This document shows, piece after piece, positions 38,759 to 47,130 of a stretch of DNA of 64,000 nucleotides. The DNA lies in assembly GCA_021780755.1 (NCBI GenBank), contig JAJXYF010000029.1:62001-126000 (forward strand), in the 5' to 3' direction. A model generated the notes under the pieces. The model was given only the letters and a program-made list of their open reading frames with translations, ran no database searches and had not been told where the DNA came from. The DNA comes from Deltaproteobacteria bacterium. Its GTDB lineage: Bacteria > Desulfobacterota > Binatia > Binatales > Binataceae. A program made the translations under genes and the position numbers. Numbering within the stretch: position 1 is the stretch's first letter; each line of letters starts with the position of its first letter.

Positions 38759-39652
38759 ATGATAAAGTCGAACCCGCAACCCACCTACGTGCGCCTTCAA
38801 TTCGACTTGCCGGCGGCTGACGCCGACCAGGCCGCGACGATCCTGGTTGCCAATCACGCGCTCGGATGCGAGGTCAGCAAAATCCGCCAGTCGCACCCGG
38901 CCCCCGCGCGAACGCCGCGCCAAGTGCGGCTGAAGGCTTATTTCAATCGGCTTACCGACGCCGACCTGAAACGCGTGCGCCGCGCGTTGGAAGCCGCCGG
39001 GATGATCACCGCCGCCGCCTGGCTGCAGAGCGAAACGCTGGTCGATCCGGGCTGGGCGACGATGTGGATGACGCGCTTCGAGCCTTTCACGGTGGGGCGT
39101 TTTCTGATCGTGCCGCCGTGGAACCATGAGCATCGCGCGGATCGAATTCGACTGGTGATTCAACCCGGGCAGGGCTTCGGCACCGGCCATCATGGCAGCA
39201 CCTATGGCGTGCTGCGGCTGATCGATGACTTGTGCCCGAAGCGGCCGTTCGCGCGCGCGCTCGACGTGGGCACCGGCTCCGGGATTCTCGCGATCGCCAT
39301 GCACATGCTGGGCGTTGGCGAAGTCACCGCGATCGATATCGATCCGGTCGCGCTGGAAAACGCCCGGGAAAACGCGGGGTTGAATCACGTCACTGGGCAC
39401 GTGCGCTTTTCGCTGGTGCCAATCGCCTCGCTGCGCCGCCATTTCGACCTGATCACGGCCAACATCCTGTCCTCGACGCTGATTGAAATGGCGCCGCGCC
39501 TGATCCATCGCGTGGCGCCTGAGGGGCGGCTGATTCTCGCGGGAATCCTCGCGCGCGAGGCCGACCGCGTGATTAGCGCGTATCGGCCGGCGATGCGTTG
39601 TATCGATCGGCGAACCGATCGCGGATGGACCGCGCTGGTGCTGGCGCGATGA
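38759..39652 (+). CDS. prmA: Ribosomal protein L11 methyltransferase-like protein
   Basis: About 297 residues. The N-terminal ~120 residues resemble the PrmA substrate-binding domain; the Rossmann methyltransferase core has QPGQGFGTGHHGSTYGVLRL, motif I LDVGTGSGILAIAMHMLG, VTAIDIDPVALENARENAG and DLITANILSSTLIEMA (NILA-like). PrmA trimethylates L11. ATG 38759 is used; TTG 38744 is possible. It begins a three-gene run with rsmE (ATGA overlap) and gshB. Confidence 0.9.
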   Translation: MIKSNPQPTYVRLQFDLPAADADQAATILVANHALGCEVSKIRQSHPAPARTPRQVRLKAYFNRLTDADLKRVRRALEAAGMITAAAWLQSETLVDPGWATMWMTRFEPFTVGRFLIVPPWNHEHRADRIRLVIQPGQGFGTGHHGSTYGVLRLIDDLCPKRPFARALDVGTGSGILAIAMHMLGVGEVTAIDIDPVALENARENAGLNHVTGHVRFSLVPIASLRRHFDLITANILSSTLIEMAPRLIHRVAPEGRLILAGILAREADRVISAYRPAMRCIDRRTDRGWTALVLAR

Positions 39653-40398
39653 ACGCGAGGGGTGCCCGTTCACCACGCTTTGCACTCGAGCCGGGAGCAA
39701 TCAACGGGCGCAGCGCGCAAATCGGCGGCGCCGAGCTGCATCATATGCGCGACGTGATGCGTCTCGGGCCGGGCAGCGCAGTGCGCCTGATCGCGGGCGA
39801 CGGGACGGAATTCGCGGGCCGTATCATGCGCTTTGAGAAGGATCATGCGGTGATCGAGATTACCGGACAACTCGAACCTGGACGTGCGCACGCGACGATT
39901 ATCCTGGCGGCCGCGATCATCAAGGGGCCGCGGATGGATTTTCTGGTCGAGAAGGCGGCCGAGCTCGGCGCCGCCTCGTTCTGGCCGCTCGAATGCGCGC
40001 GCACGGTGGTGCGCGATCCGGGGCCCGAGCGGCTGGCGCGATGGCGGCGGCTCGCGTTGGCCGCGACCAAGCAGAGCCTGGCGCGCAATGCGATGGAGAT
40101 TCGACCCCCAACGACAGTTGCCGAGGCCGCCCGCGAAGTGCCAAAAGAGACGCTCGCGGTGTTTTGCGCCGAGGACGCTGAACCGCTCTCGGCGGTGGTG
40201 CGCCGGACGCGCCCGAATGCAATGCTGATCGCATGCGGGCCCGAGGGCGACTTCGACGCAGCCGAGTTTGCCGCGATGGGCGCGGCGGGCTTCGTCGCCG
40301 TCGGACTCGGACCCAACCGGTTGCGCAGCGAGACCGCGGCGCTGGCGGCGCTCAGCCTGACGGCCGGCGCCTTGGACGAAATCGACAAAGGAACCTGA
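39649..40398 (+). CDS. rsmE: 16S rRNA (uracil-1498-N3)-methyltransferase RsmE
   Basis: About 249 residues of the SPOUT family. ELHHMRDVMRLGPGSAVRLI is the N-terminal PUA-like part; KGPRMDFLVEKAAELGA, ARWRRLALAATKQSLARN, IACGPEGDFDAAE and LGPNRLRSETAALAAL are the conserved knot motifs. It methylates U1498 in the decoding centre. ATG 39649 overlaps the prmA stop, the standard prmA-rsmE arrangement. Confidence 0.95.
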   Translation: MNARGARSPRFALEPGAINGRSAQIGGAELHHMRDVMRLGPGSAVRLIAGDGTEFAGRIMRFEKDHAVIEITGQLEPGRAHATIILAAAIIKGPRMDFLVEKAAELGAASFWPLECARTVVRDPGPERLARWRRLALAATKQSLARNAMEIRPPTTVAEAAREVPKETLAVFCAEDAEPLSAVVRRTRPNAMLIACGPEGDFDAAEFAAMGAAGFVAVGLGPNRLRSETAALAALSLTAGALDEIDKGT

Positions 40399-40402
40399 CG
40401 CG

Positions 40403-41362
40403 GTGGCTTACAAGTTCGCATTCGTGATGGACCCGCTCGAAGCGGTGCTCCCCGACAAGGACACGACCTTCGTCTTTATGCTCGAGGCGCTGCGGCGCGG
40501 CCATGAGCTTTACCACCTGGGGCTGAGGGAACTGCATGCCCACGGCAATCAGGCGTACGCCGACGCCCGCCGCTGCGAAGTGGCGCGCACGCAACCGCAT
40601 TACCGGTTTCTCGATCACGGCGCGCAATATCCGCTGGAGGCCTTCGACGCGATCTTCATGCGCAAGGATCCGCCAGCCGACGCGCCCTACCTGTACGCCA
40701 CGATGATCCTAAGCCTCGCCGATCGCGGCAGGACGTTCGTGCTCAACGAGCCCGCCGGCCTGCGCGAGGCCAACGAAAAGCTCTACGCGCTGAACTTCCC
40801 CGGCGCGATTCCGCCGACCGTCGTGACCTACGAGATCCCGCGCCTCAAGCGCTTCATGGAGGAACAGGGCGGCGAGATGATCGTCAAGCCGCTCGACGGC
40901 CATGGCGGCGAGGGTATTTTTCTCGCGCACACCCGCGACCGTAATCTCAACGCGATCCTGGAGGCGGTGACGCGCTTCGAGAGCCGCCCGATCATGGCCC
41001 AGCGCTATCTGCCCGAAATTCGCAACGGCGACAAACGGCTGATCGTGCTCAATGGCGAGCCGCTCGGATGTACCCTGCGGGTGCCGCGCGACGACGAAAA
41101 CCGCGGCAATATCCACGTCGGCGGCAATTGCGTGAAGGCCGACATCACCGCGCGCGATCGCGAAATCTGCCGCATGCTGCGACCGCGGCTGGAACGCGAC
41201 GGTCTGTACTTCGTCGGCCTCGATATCATCGGCGAATACCTGACGGAAGTTAACGTGACGAGTCCTACCGGTATCCAGGAGATCGATCGGCTCGACGGCG
41301 CCAACCTCGAAGCACGGGTGATCGATTTCGTCGAGGCACGCGTCGCCGCGTTGCATCGGTAG
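40403..41362 (+). CDS. gshB: Glutathione synthetase
   Basis: 319 residues, GTG start at 40403 after AAAGGAACC. An N-terminal domain (YKFAFVMDPLEAVLPDKDTT) is followed by an ATP-grasp fold with MIVKPLDGHGGEGIF, FMRKDPP and the C-terminal VNVTSPTGIQEIDRL, all typical of prokaryotic GshB. It joins gamma-glutamylcysteine and glycine. gshA is not in the window. Its stop codon abuts the tail of repeat copy 5. Confidence 0.96.
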   Translation: MAYKFAFVMDPLEAVLPDKDTTFVFMLEALRRGHELYHLGLRELHAHGNQAYADARRCEVARTQPHYRFLDHGAQYPLEAFDAIFMRKDPPADAPYLYATMILSLADRGRTFVLNEPAGLREANEKLYALNFPGAIPPTVVTYEIPRLKRFMEEQGGEMIVKPLDGHGGEGIFLAHTRDRNLNAILEAVTRFESRPIMAQRYLPEIRNGDKRLIVLNGEPLGCTLRVPRDDENRGNIHVGGNCVKADITARDREICRMLRPRLERDGLYFVGLDIIGEYLTEVNVTSPTGIQEIDRLDGANLEARVIDFVEARVAALHR

Positions 41363-41523
41363 AGAAGTTGTTGAGGAGCGCAAAACTTTTGGTTTTCTCT
41401 GAAACCTCATAAGGTTTCAGGCTTCCCTTTGGCTAAGGATGCGGGCTTCGCCCTGTAAAAAGGCAGGGATCAATGAAGACGATAGGTCATACGGATCGCG
41501 TAGATGAGACCTGCCGTGGGCGC
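41363..41523 (-). repeat. Dispersed palindromic element, copy 5 (long form)
   Basis: On the minus strand it has the same head as copy 1 (tctcatctacgcgatccg), agggcgaagccc (loop gaa), atccttagccaaagggaagcc, the palindrome ctgaaaccttatgaggtttcag (41399-41420 on the plus strand; inner pair T-G, a wobble) and the tail agttttgcgctcctcaacaac. It starts at the gshB stop codon, tail first. Confidence 0.85.
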
Positions 41524-41581
41524 GTACGCGACGTTCTGAAGGACGGGAAGGACGGGCGGTCATGGTCGTCTGCCCTCTTTT

Positions 41582-41617
41582 CGTCATCCCGAACGAAGTG
41601 AAGGATCTCGTGCGGCC
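41582..41617 (+). repeat. GTCATCC...GAAGGATCTC dispersed motif, second copy
   Basis: The sequence cgtcatcccgaacgaagtgaaggatctcgtgcggcc is a diverged copy of the motif at 1780-1820. Both lie within about 60 bp of a copy of the palindromic element. A further fragment cgtcatcccgaactg is at 41918-41932. The rest of 41524-41756 holds no gene I can support. Confidence 0.5.
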
Positions 41618-41756
41618 ATGCGCGCGCCAAAAGCGGCGAACCAAGCGCCGCGTCGGGATGGCGCCGGTGCGTGCCTTGCAACGGACGGTCTGGATCGGTA
41701 CCAATTAAAGACCGCGCGAATTCCCTACCCTCGCGGCAAGGGAAGTCCGTCGGGGT

Positions 41757-41832
41757 GGGCAGGTAGCTCAGTCGGTAGAGCAGAAGACTGAAAATCTTCG
41801 TGTCGGCAGTTCAATTCTGCCCCTGCCCACCA
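41757..41832 (+). tRNA. tRNA-Phe (GAA)
   Basis: A 76-nt cloverleaf: acceptor GGGCAGG/CCTGCCC, D-arm AGCTCAGTCGGTAGAGC, anticodon stem GAAGA/TCTTC with loop CTGAAAA (anticodon GAA), T-arm GGCAGTTCAATTCTGCC, A73 and an encoded CCA. Confidence 0.96.
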
Positions 41833-42138
41833 CACCTTTCGCGATTCTCAGAGGATTTGACGGCCGATCTGACGACTGCCGGCCGTTGGCTTTGATGGCC
41901 ATCCGCGCCGCGGGCGTCATCCCGAACTGCAATGCATAGCTCAAGTGCCGCTCGGCGAACGTGTAGCGAAAGGCGTCAGCGGGGCTATACTGGGTGTCTC
42001 CTTTGGCTGCGAACGGTTGTCAGGCATAAGGCAACGTACGGGCGCCTTCGCAATTAAGCCTCTCTTAGTCGCGACGGTGGCCGCTGATATTTCTTCGGGT
42101 GATGCGCTCGTCGTCGCTATTGGGAGGGTTGAGACCCG
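41833..42138. other. Intergenic region before the sigma-54-type promoter
   Basis: No convincing gene. Short frames on both strands (41945-42151 plus, 41941-42198 minus) overlap each other and give no recognisable protein. A fragment of the GTCATCC motif is at 41918-41932. Confidence 0.4.
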
Positions 42139-42156
42139 ACGGCACGCTTGATGCTC
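42139..42156 (+). promoter_or_regulatory. Sigma-54-type (-24/-12) promoter, identical to the kdp one
   Basis: acggcacgcttgatgctc matches 12548-12565 base for base, with GG and GC 12 bp apart as in RpoN promoters. Expected start near 42166, giving a ~69-nt leader to the ATG at 42235. Flanking bases differ from the kdp copy, so this is not part of a longer duplication. Confidence 0.6.
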
Positions 42157-42234
42157 TATCTCGGATACACGGCGGAGGCGAAATGATATCAAACCCATGC
42201 TTTGCGCCCGAGATTGCTTGAGGAGATATAGGTG

Positions 42235-42666
42235 ATGAATAAGCGGACAAGTATTCTATCGGGAGTTTGCGCGTTGATCATTGGATTAAGCCTGGCGCTT
42301 CCAATGCGAGCCGCCGCGGATGATAAGGGTCACGGGGATCATGGCCGCGCCAATCAACAGCAAGAGAGGCGTTCGGATCGTGACCGCGGCCACCAACAGC
42401 AGGGGTGGCGTGCGGATCATGACCGCGACCAACGACAACGCCAGGCGTGGCGTTGGGAGCGGGACAAGGACTACTACCGTGCTTATCCGTACACACCCCC
42501 GCCGGAATACGGCTATAACTACTGGCAACAACGCCAATATCTGCCGGAGAACGGTCAGGGGATGATTAATCCGCGCAACCCAAACCTTTACTGGGCGTGC
42601 GATTCCGATGGCCATCACTGCCATTGGGCACCGCGGGCAAAGCGCTACCGGGCGCCGCGTTATTAG
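42235..42666 (+). CDS. Secreted basic protein with 13-residue tandem repeats
   Basis: 143 residues. TTGAGGAGATATAGGTG precedes the ATG at 42235 (the one at 42232 is close by). A signal peptide (VCALIIGLSLALPMRAAA) is followed by a His/Gln/Arg/Asp-rich region with about three 13-residue units (NQQQERRSDRDRG, HQQQGWRADHDRD, QRQRQAWRWERDKD), then a Tyr/Pro-rich segment and a C-terminus with CDSDGHHCHW, a possible metal site. I know no family for it. Likely periplasmic; the sigma-54-type promoter upstream suggests control with the kdp cluster. Confidence 0.75.
   Translation: MNKRTSILSGVCALIIGLSLALPMRAAADDKGHGDHGRANQQQERRSDRDRGHQQQGWRADHDRDQRQRQAWRWERDKDYYRAYPYTPPPEYGYNYWQQRQYLPENGQGMINPRNPNLYWACDSDGHHCHWAPRAKRYRAPRY
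42348..42470 (+). repeat. Internal ~39-bp tandem repeat in the secreted-protein gene
   Basis: Three diverged units of about 39 bp: the first two share caacagca..., gcggatc/tcggatc and tgaccgcg; the third is more diverged. In-frame repeats of this kind arise by slippage or unequal exchange and keep a multiple of three bases. Confidence 0.6.
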
Positions 42667-43000
42667 TTTGCCTGAAGTAGAGATCGCACTGCGCGCGTCT
42701 TGATCAATAATAAGTGAAAGGCGCGCCGAGCGGCTACGATCGAAAACGGGTCCGCGGCCATCGCCGCGAATTCGGGCGCGCCGGTCTTTCAAGTCGAGGT
42801 GCAGATCGGCTTCAGACTCGAGGGCGGCCGAATCGCGTAACGCTCGCGGCGGGGTGGCGGCCTACGGCACCATTCGCAAACCCAGCCGGCAATCGCGCGG
42901 ATTATGCGCCGTGTGGCATCGACGAATGTTCGGCGCTATGCTCGGCGTGCGGTGGCGGGATGTGAGCGGGCGATCAAGCCTTAAAGCGTGAGGTCCCGAT
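42667..43000. other. Intergenic stretch, weak frames only
   Basis: No gene I can support. A short plus-strand frame around 42737-42840 reads IENGSAAIAANSGAPVFQVE then VQIGFRLEGGRIA and ends at TAA; it is protein-like but lacks a start and may be a remnant. A different frame 42714-42965 has no family-like features. Confidence 0.35.
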
Positions 43001-43528
43001 ATGTCGCTGGACAACGACGAAACCGATCGGGTGCTCGAAGAGGAGCATCCCGGACCTAACGATATCGAATCCGCACTGGTCACGATTACGCTGAGCGACG
43101 TGGTTGAACATACCCCGTTGCTGGTCGAGGTTGACACCAGTCTGGCGGCGGTGATCGAGGCGATGCAGCGCGAGAATCGCGGCACGGTGCTGGTGGTTGA
43201 AGCGGGGAAGCTGGTCGGGATTTTCACCGAGCGCGATGTGCTGATGAAGGTCGCGGGACGGCCAATCGATTTGAAGCAAAGCAAGGTCAGCCTGTTCATG
43301 ACGCACAATCCGGTCTGTCTGCCAGCCGATTCGCCGGTGGCGTTCGCACTGAACCGGATGGTGCTGGAAGGCTTCCGGCACATCCCGGTGGTGGACGATG
43401 ATCATCGTCCGATGGCCGAGGTGTCGATGCGCAACCTGATTGAGTATCTGAGCGACTTCTTCAATCGCGACGTGCTCAACCTGCCGCCCGATCCGCAGAT
43501 CAAATCGGTCAAGCGCGAGGGCGCATAG
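43001..43528 (+). CDS. Two-CBS-domain protein
   Basis: 175 residues with a CBS pair: PLLVEVDTSLAAVIEAMQREN...VGIFTERDVLMKV and PVCLPADSPVAFALNRMVLEGFRHIPVVDDDH...SMRNLIEYLSDF. CBS pairs bind adenosine nucleotides and sense energy state. No catalytic domain is attached; the N-terminus is acidic. GAGG seven bases before ATG 43001 sets the start. Confidence 0.92.
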   Translation: MSLDNDETDRVLEEEHPGPNDIESALVTITLSDVVEHTPLLVEVDTSLAAVIEAMQRENRGTVLVVEAGKLVGIFTERDVLMKVAGRPIDLKQSKVSLFMTHNPVCLPADSPVAFALNRMVLEGFRHIPVVDDDHRPMAEVSMRNLIEYLSDFFNRDVLNLPPDPQIKSVKREGA

Positions 43529-43740
43529 CCGGCGCGACCGCGCCGTAGCCTCAGAAATCGCGCGCCGCCCGAGATCTCGATCGCATCTCGTCGTTGGCTT
43601 ATCGGCGACGTTCTTGTCGCGGCGCGCTAAATTAGCCGACGCGGCGACTCGCCCTTTTCAACAGATAAGTGGTTGCGTAGCACTGGTCGGGTGGAATTAA
43701 ATGCGCCCATCGCGGTTCGCGGCATTTCGCCTCCGCAGGG

Positions 43741-44775
43741 ATGTACACTTCAAGCATGAGCAAACGAGCTTGCGCCGGCGATGCCGGCCCCCGGTTTTAC
43801 CGTCATCGGCGCCAACGCTCAAAGATGATTGCGGTCGTTGCAATGCTGGCGTTGTATCCGGCGCTGACCGCTTTCGATCTTTCTCGCCACAGCGTGCCGC
43901 CGGGCAGGATTATCTCCACCAACGGTTCGATGGCCGGGATCGACGCGATCACTCATCCGGCGTTTGTCGCCCCCTCGAAAGCCACCTTCCTGACGCTCGA
44001 CGATCGGGTAGTCGGGGTAATAATCGACCAGAGTGCGCGCGCCTATCCGCTGAAGATACTCACCTGGCATCAGGTGGTCGATGACTCAATCGCGGGCAAT
44101 GCGATTGCGATTACCTATTGTCCGCTCACCGGCAGTGCGATCGTTTACGATCGAACGCTCGGCAAAAAGACGCTTATGCTGGGTACTTCCGACCGGCTAT
44201 TCGATAGCAACCTGCTATTTTTCGATCAGACCTCGAAGAGTCTATGGTCGCAGATCAAGGGCGAAGCGATCGCGGGGCCTTTGACCGGCCAGCGACTCAA
44301 CGCGCTGCCCAGCGTGGTGACACCGTGGGGAGTCTGGAAAGTTTATCATCCGGACACGCGGGTATTGAATGCGAGCGCAACGGACGTCAAGAATTTTGCC
44401 AACGATGACACCGCTCGCTACGACCAGTCGCAAAGCGTTCCCTGGCCGGTCAGCACGCTCGACAATCGAATGGCGCCGAAGGAGCGCGTGCTGGGGTTGT
44501 CGATTAATGGCGCCAACGAGGCGTTTCCGTTCACGAACCTTGCGAACGCGAAGCCGCCGGTTTCCGCGAATGTTGGTGGCAAGCCGGTCACGATCGTGTT
44601 TGATGCGGCGTCGAAGACGGCGGGCGCGGTGATCGCGGGCAAACACGTTGCCGCCTACACCGGATACTGGTTTGCGTGGGCGACCTTTCACCCGAACACC
44701 ACGATCTGGAATAGCGAGGCGGGAACCGCCTCGACAAATGCGAATTCGGCTGCCGTAACCAGCCCGGCAAAATAG
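43741..44775 (+). CDS. DUF3179 domain protein
   Basis: 344 residues (ATG 43741, or 43756). A membrane-directed N-terminus (MIAVVAMLALYPALTAF) precedes the DUF3179 core: FLTLDDRVVGVIIDQSARAYPL, LTWHQVVDDSIAGNAIAITYCPLTGSA in sequence, then LMLGTSDRLFDSNLLFFDQTSKSLWSQ. The conserved Cys-Pro-Leu-Thr-Gly segment is shared with DUF3179 proteins of many soil bacteria. Extracytoplasmic; reaction unknown. Confidence 0.9.
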   Translation: MYTSSMSKRACAGDAGPRFYRHRRQRSKMIAVVAMLALYPALTAFDLSRHSVPPGRIISTNGSMAGIDAITHPAFVAPSKATFLTLDDRVVGVIIDQSARAYPLKILTWHQVVDDSIAGNAIAITYCPLTGSAIVYDRTLGKKTLMLGTSDRLFDSNLLFFDQTSKSLWSQIKGEAIAGPLTGQRLNALPSVVTPWGVWKVYHPDTRVLNASATDVKNFANDDTARYDQSQSVPWPVSTLDNRMAPKERVLGLSINGANEAFPFTNLANAKPPVSANVGGKPVTIVFDAASKTAGAVIAGKHVAAYTGYWFAWATFHPNTTIWNSEAGTASTNANSAAVTSPAK

Positions 44776-44779
44776 CTAC

Positions 44780-45451
44780 TCAAATCGAAGCGAGGGTGGT
44801 CAAATCATAGTCCATTAGATCGCCGACGCGCCCGATCGTAACGTCAGGAACGGGGTACTTCGCGACTTCGTTTTTGTCGAGTGCGTAATGGCCCTGTCGC
44901 GGGAAAACCGTAGTAACGCGCTTACCCCAGACTTGCTTGACGGCGCTTAGAATACGCACTTTATCGTCCACGAAAACGTAGTGCGTGGCGGGAAACCGGG
45001 CAGCGATATCGTCGAGTTCGAGTTCCTTGTGAATGTAGATCAGCACGTTGCCTTCAAAGGCCTGGTGCAATCCGGAGCGGTGAACTTTCAGCGGCTGAAA
45101 GACCACATCGCCATCGGAGACGATTACCGTACCGCCGAATTGCCGGCAGCGCTCGACGACGTCGAGTGAATTGGGATACAGGCGGTTCGCGAATGGGTAG
45201 TTAATCAGGTAGTCGGACACTTCCAGGATATGGAAGTCGCGCGGAAACTCGACGCGGTAGCGCTGCAGCGCGCCGAGGTAGTCGGCGTAACCGAGCTGTG
45301 CGCGGAGTTCCTCGAAGAGCTCCCAATAATGGCGATTGCGTTCGGGACCGATCGCACGCTCGAGGTGGGCCGCCATGTCGGCCTGGACGCGATCGTTATC
45401 AACCAGGGTATTATCGACATCGAAGAGGTACACGGTCTGATCCGAAGCCAT
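44780..45451 (-). CDS. HAD-superfamily hydrolase
   Basis: 223 residues. Motif I YLFDVDNTLVDND (nucleophile Asp and acid/base Asp), motif II TVIVSDGD, and motif IV HYVFVDDKVRIL are present, with a helical cap between I and II. Probably a small-molecule phosphatase; substrate unknown. It is convergent with the DUF3179 gene, five bases apart. Confidence 0.9.
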   Translation of the reverse strand: MASDQTVYLFDVDNTLVDNDRVQADMAAHLERAIGPERNRHYWELFEELRAQLGYADYLGALQRYRVEFPRDFHILEVSDYLINYPFANRLYPNSLDVVERCRQFGGTVIVSDGDVVFQPLKVHRSGLHQAFEGNVLIYIHKELELDDIAARFPATHYVFVDDKVRILSAVKQVWGKRVTTVFPRQGHYALDKNEVAKYPVPDVTIGRVGDLMDYDLTTLASI

Positions 45452-45599
45452 CTGAAATCCTCCTGCTCACGCGCCCCGGGCGCACCTCGGCGTCGGCTAC
45501 TAACGAAAGAGCATTCGCCGCTCGATTATCAGCTTGCGGCGCCCGCCAGTAAACGCGAATTGTCAAATCGATTCCTGGTTGGTAGCGTTCGGCGGGAAA

Positions 45600-45720
45600 G
45601 TCCGACCGCGGGCGCGCGACGAACTCATCGCGAGGATAATCGAGGCCGGGCTGTGCGCGCCGTCGGGCGGCGACGTGCAGCAATGGCGATTTATCGTGGT
45701 GAAGGAGCCTGCTGGGGGAG
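45600..45720 (+). pseudogene. Nitroreductase N-terminal fragment (remnant)
   Basis: The frame reads RPRARDELIARIIEAGLCAP then SGGDVQQWRFIVVKEPA, the conserved FMN-binding start of nitroreductases (APSxxNxQPWRF). There is no proper start upstream and the similarity stops after about 40 residues, where the frame runs into the end of the convergent amidohydrolase gene. I read it as a decayed gene end left by deletion. Confidence 0.65.
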
Positions 45721-45784
45721 CCCTCACAAATAGGCCCCCTCAGCAATCGGGAGACGCCCCGCCATTCGGCGTCGAGCCGAATGG

Positions 45785-46897
45785 CTATTGCAATCCGTAC
45801 ACCTGCGCCGCGGTATCGTGGACGATCTTGCGCAACTGATTTTCGGGCAGCGCGCCGAAACGCTTGGCCACGATCTCCTGCGAACGCGGAAACGTCGCCG
45901 CGGTGTGCGGATAGTCCGATGACCACATGATGTTGTCGGGGCCGTAGCGATGGAGTGAATCGACGAAGACCGGGTCGGCGATGAAGGTCGCGAAAACCTG
46001 GCGTTTGATATAGTCACTCGCGCGCATCGGCAGCTTCATCCCGCCGACCGCGCCGAGACGGTTCTGCACGGTGTCGAGCCGGTACATGAAGTACGCCATC
46101 CAGCCGACGTCGTTCTCGGCAGAGACAATGCGCAGGCGCGGGAACTTCTCGAAGACTCCGCCATAGACCATCACGGAAAGCGACCGCTCGATCTGATGGT
46201 GCAGGTTGGCGAGCGAGAGCAGGAAGTCGCGCCCGGCCCGTTGATCCGCGCCGGTGCCTTTACGCGCGGTGAGGATATGCAGCGAGAGCGGCATGTCGAG
46301 GTCCTGCGCGGCGGCCCAGAACGGCTCGTAATCGGGATGGCTGTAGGGACGTTCGTCGGGCGCTTCGGCCCAGATCATCGCGCCCTTCATGCCCTTTTTG
46401 GCGATGCGCTGAAGCTCGGCGACCGCGCCCCGGATGTCTTCGAGCGTGATCATGCCGAGGGGCACCAGGCGCTTGAAATCGTGACTGCAATATTCGGCGG
46501 CCCAATCGTTAAAGGCGCGGAAGCAGGCCGAGCGGAGGTCGGCGTCGTCGAGTCCGAACAGCGGCATACCCATCGAGGTGTAGATGACCTCGGCCTGCAC
46601 GCCGTCGCGGTCCTGGTCTTTCAAGCGATAGGCGGGATCCCAGACGCTCTTGGGCGCGGCGTCGAAGCCGCGCTTGTTGTGCTCGGGTAATTCCGCCGAG
46701 GGGACGCCGGCGCCGAAGAAGCCCGCCACCGCCATCGGCGTGATGTTCTCGCAGACGAAAAATTCGCCCTCGCGGCCACGCAGTCCTTTTACGGTATGCG
46801 GCGCGCGGTCGCGGAAGCGCTGGTCCATCCGCTCAGCCCACATGGTGGGCGGTTCGACGAAATGGGAGTCGGCGGAAATGAGACGATAGTCCGACAT
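45785..46897 (-). CDS. Amidohydrolase-family metal-dependent hydrolase
   Basis: 370 residues from ATG 46897 (AAGGAGG seven bases upstream). ISADSHFVEPP is the metal-binding DxH start of the PF04909 type; GVQAEVIYTSMGMPLFGL, MPLSLHILTARKG, YGGVFEKFPRLRIVSAEND and WSSDYPHTAATFP complete the TIM-barrel pattern. Related enzymes include decarboxylases and lactonases of aromatic or xenobiotic breakdown. No pathway genes adjoin it. Confidence 0.92.
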   Translation of the reverse strand: MSDYRLISADSHFVEPPTMWAERMDQRFRDRAPHTVKGLRGREGEFFVCENITPMAVAGFFGAGVPSAELPEHNKRGFDAAPKSVWDPAYRLKDQDRDGVQAEVIYTSMGMPLFGLDDADLRSACFRAFNDWAAEYCSHDFKRLVPLGMITLEDIRGAVAELQRIAKKGMKGAMIWAEAPDERPYSHPDYEPFWAAAQDLDMPLSLHILTARKGTGADQRAGRDFLLSLANLHHQIERSLSVMVYGGVFEKFPRLRIVSAENDVGWMAYFMYRLDTVQNRLGAVGGMKLPMRASDYIKRQVFATFIADPVFVDSLHRYGPDNIMWSSDYPHTAATFPRSQEIVAKRFGALPENQLRKIVHDTAAQVYGLQ

Positions 46898-47130
46898 GGC
46901 GTGGCCTCCTTGCGTGTTCATGCCGCCGACGGCCGCGGCGGTCGTGACCGGAATCGGGTGGTTGGTCCGGGCGCGCGATCAGCGCCACCCTCGTCAGCGA
47001 TTTAATTAGCGCGAGCCTCGCGTCATCGCAAACAAATCTTAAGCGAAGACGCGAAGGATGCAGCCCTAGCGCATCGGCGGTTGGGCGCGGCGGCGAAGCG
47101 GAGCGGAGAATCGCGCCGGCAGTGAGACAA

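Noticed and set aside
43529-43740. Possible gene or RNA between the CBS and DUF3179 genes
   Set aside because: No frame with a start and no paired structure beyond GC-rich noise; left as plain intergenic.
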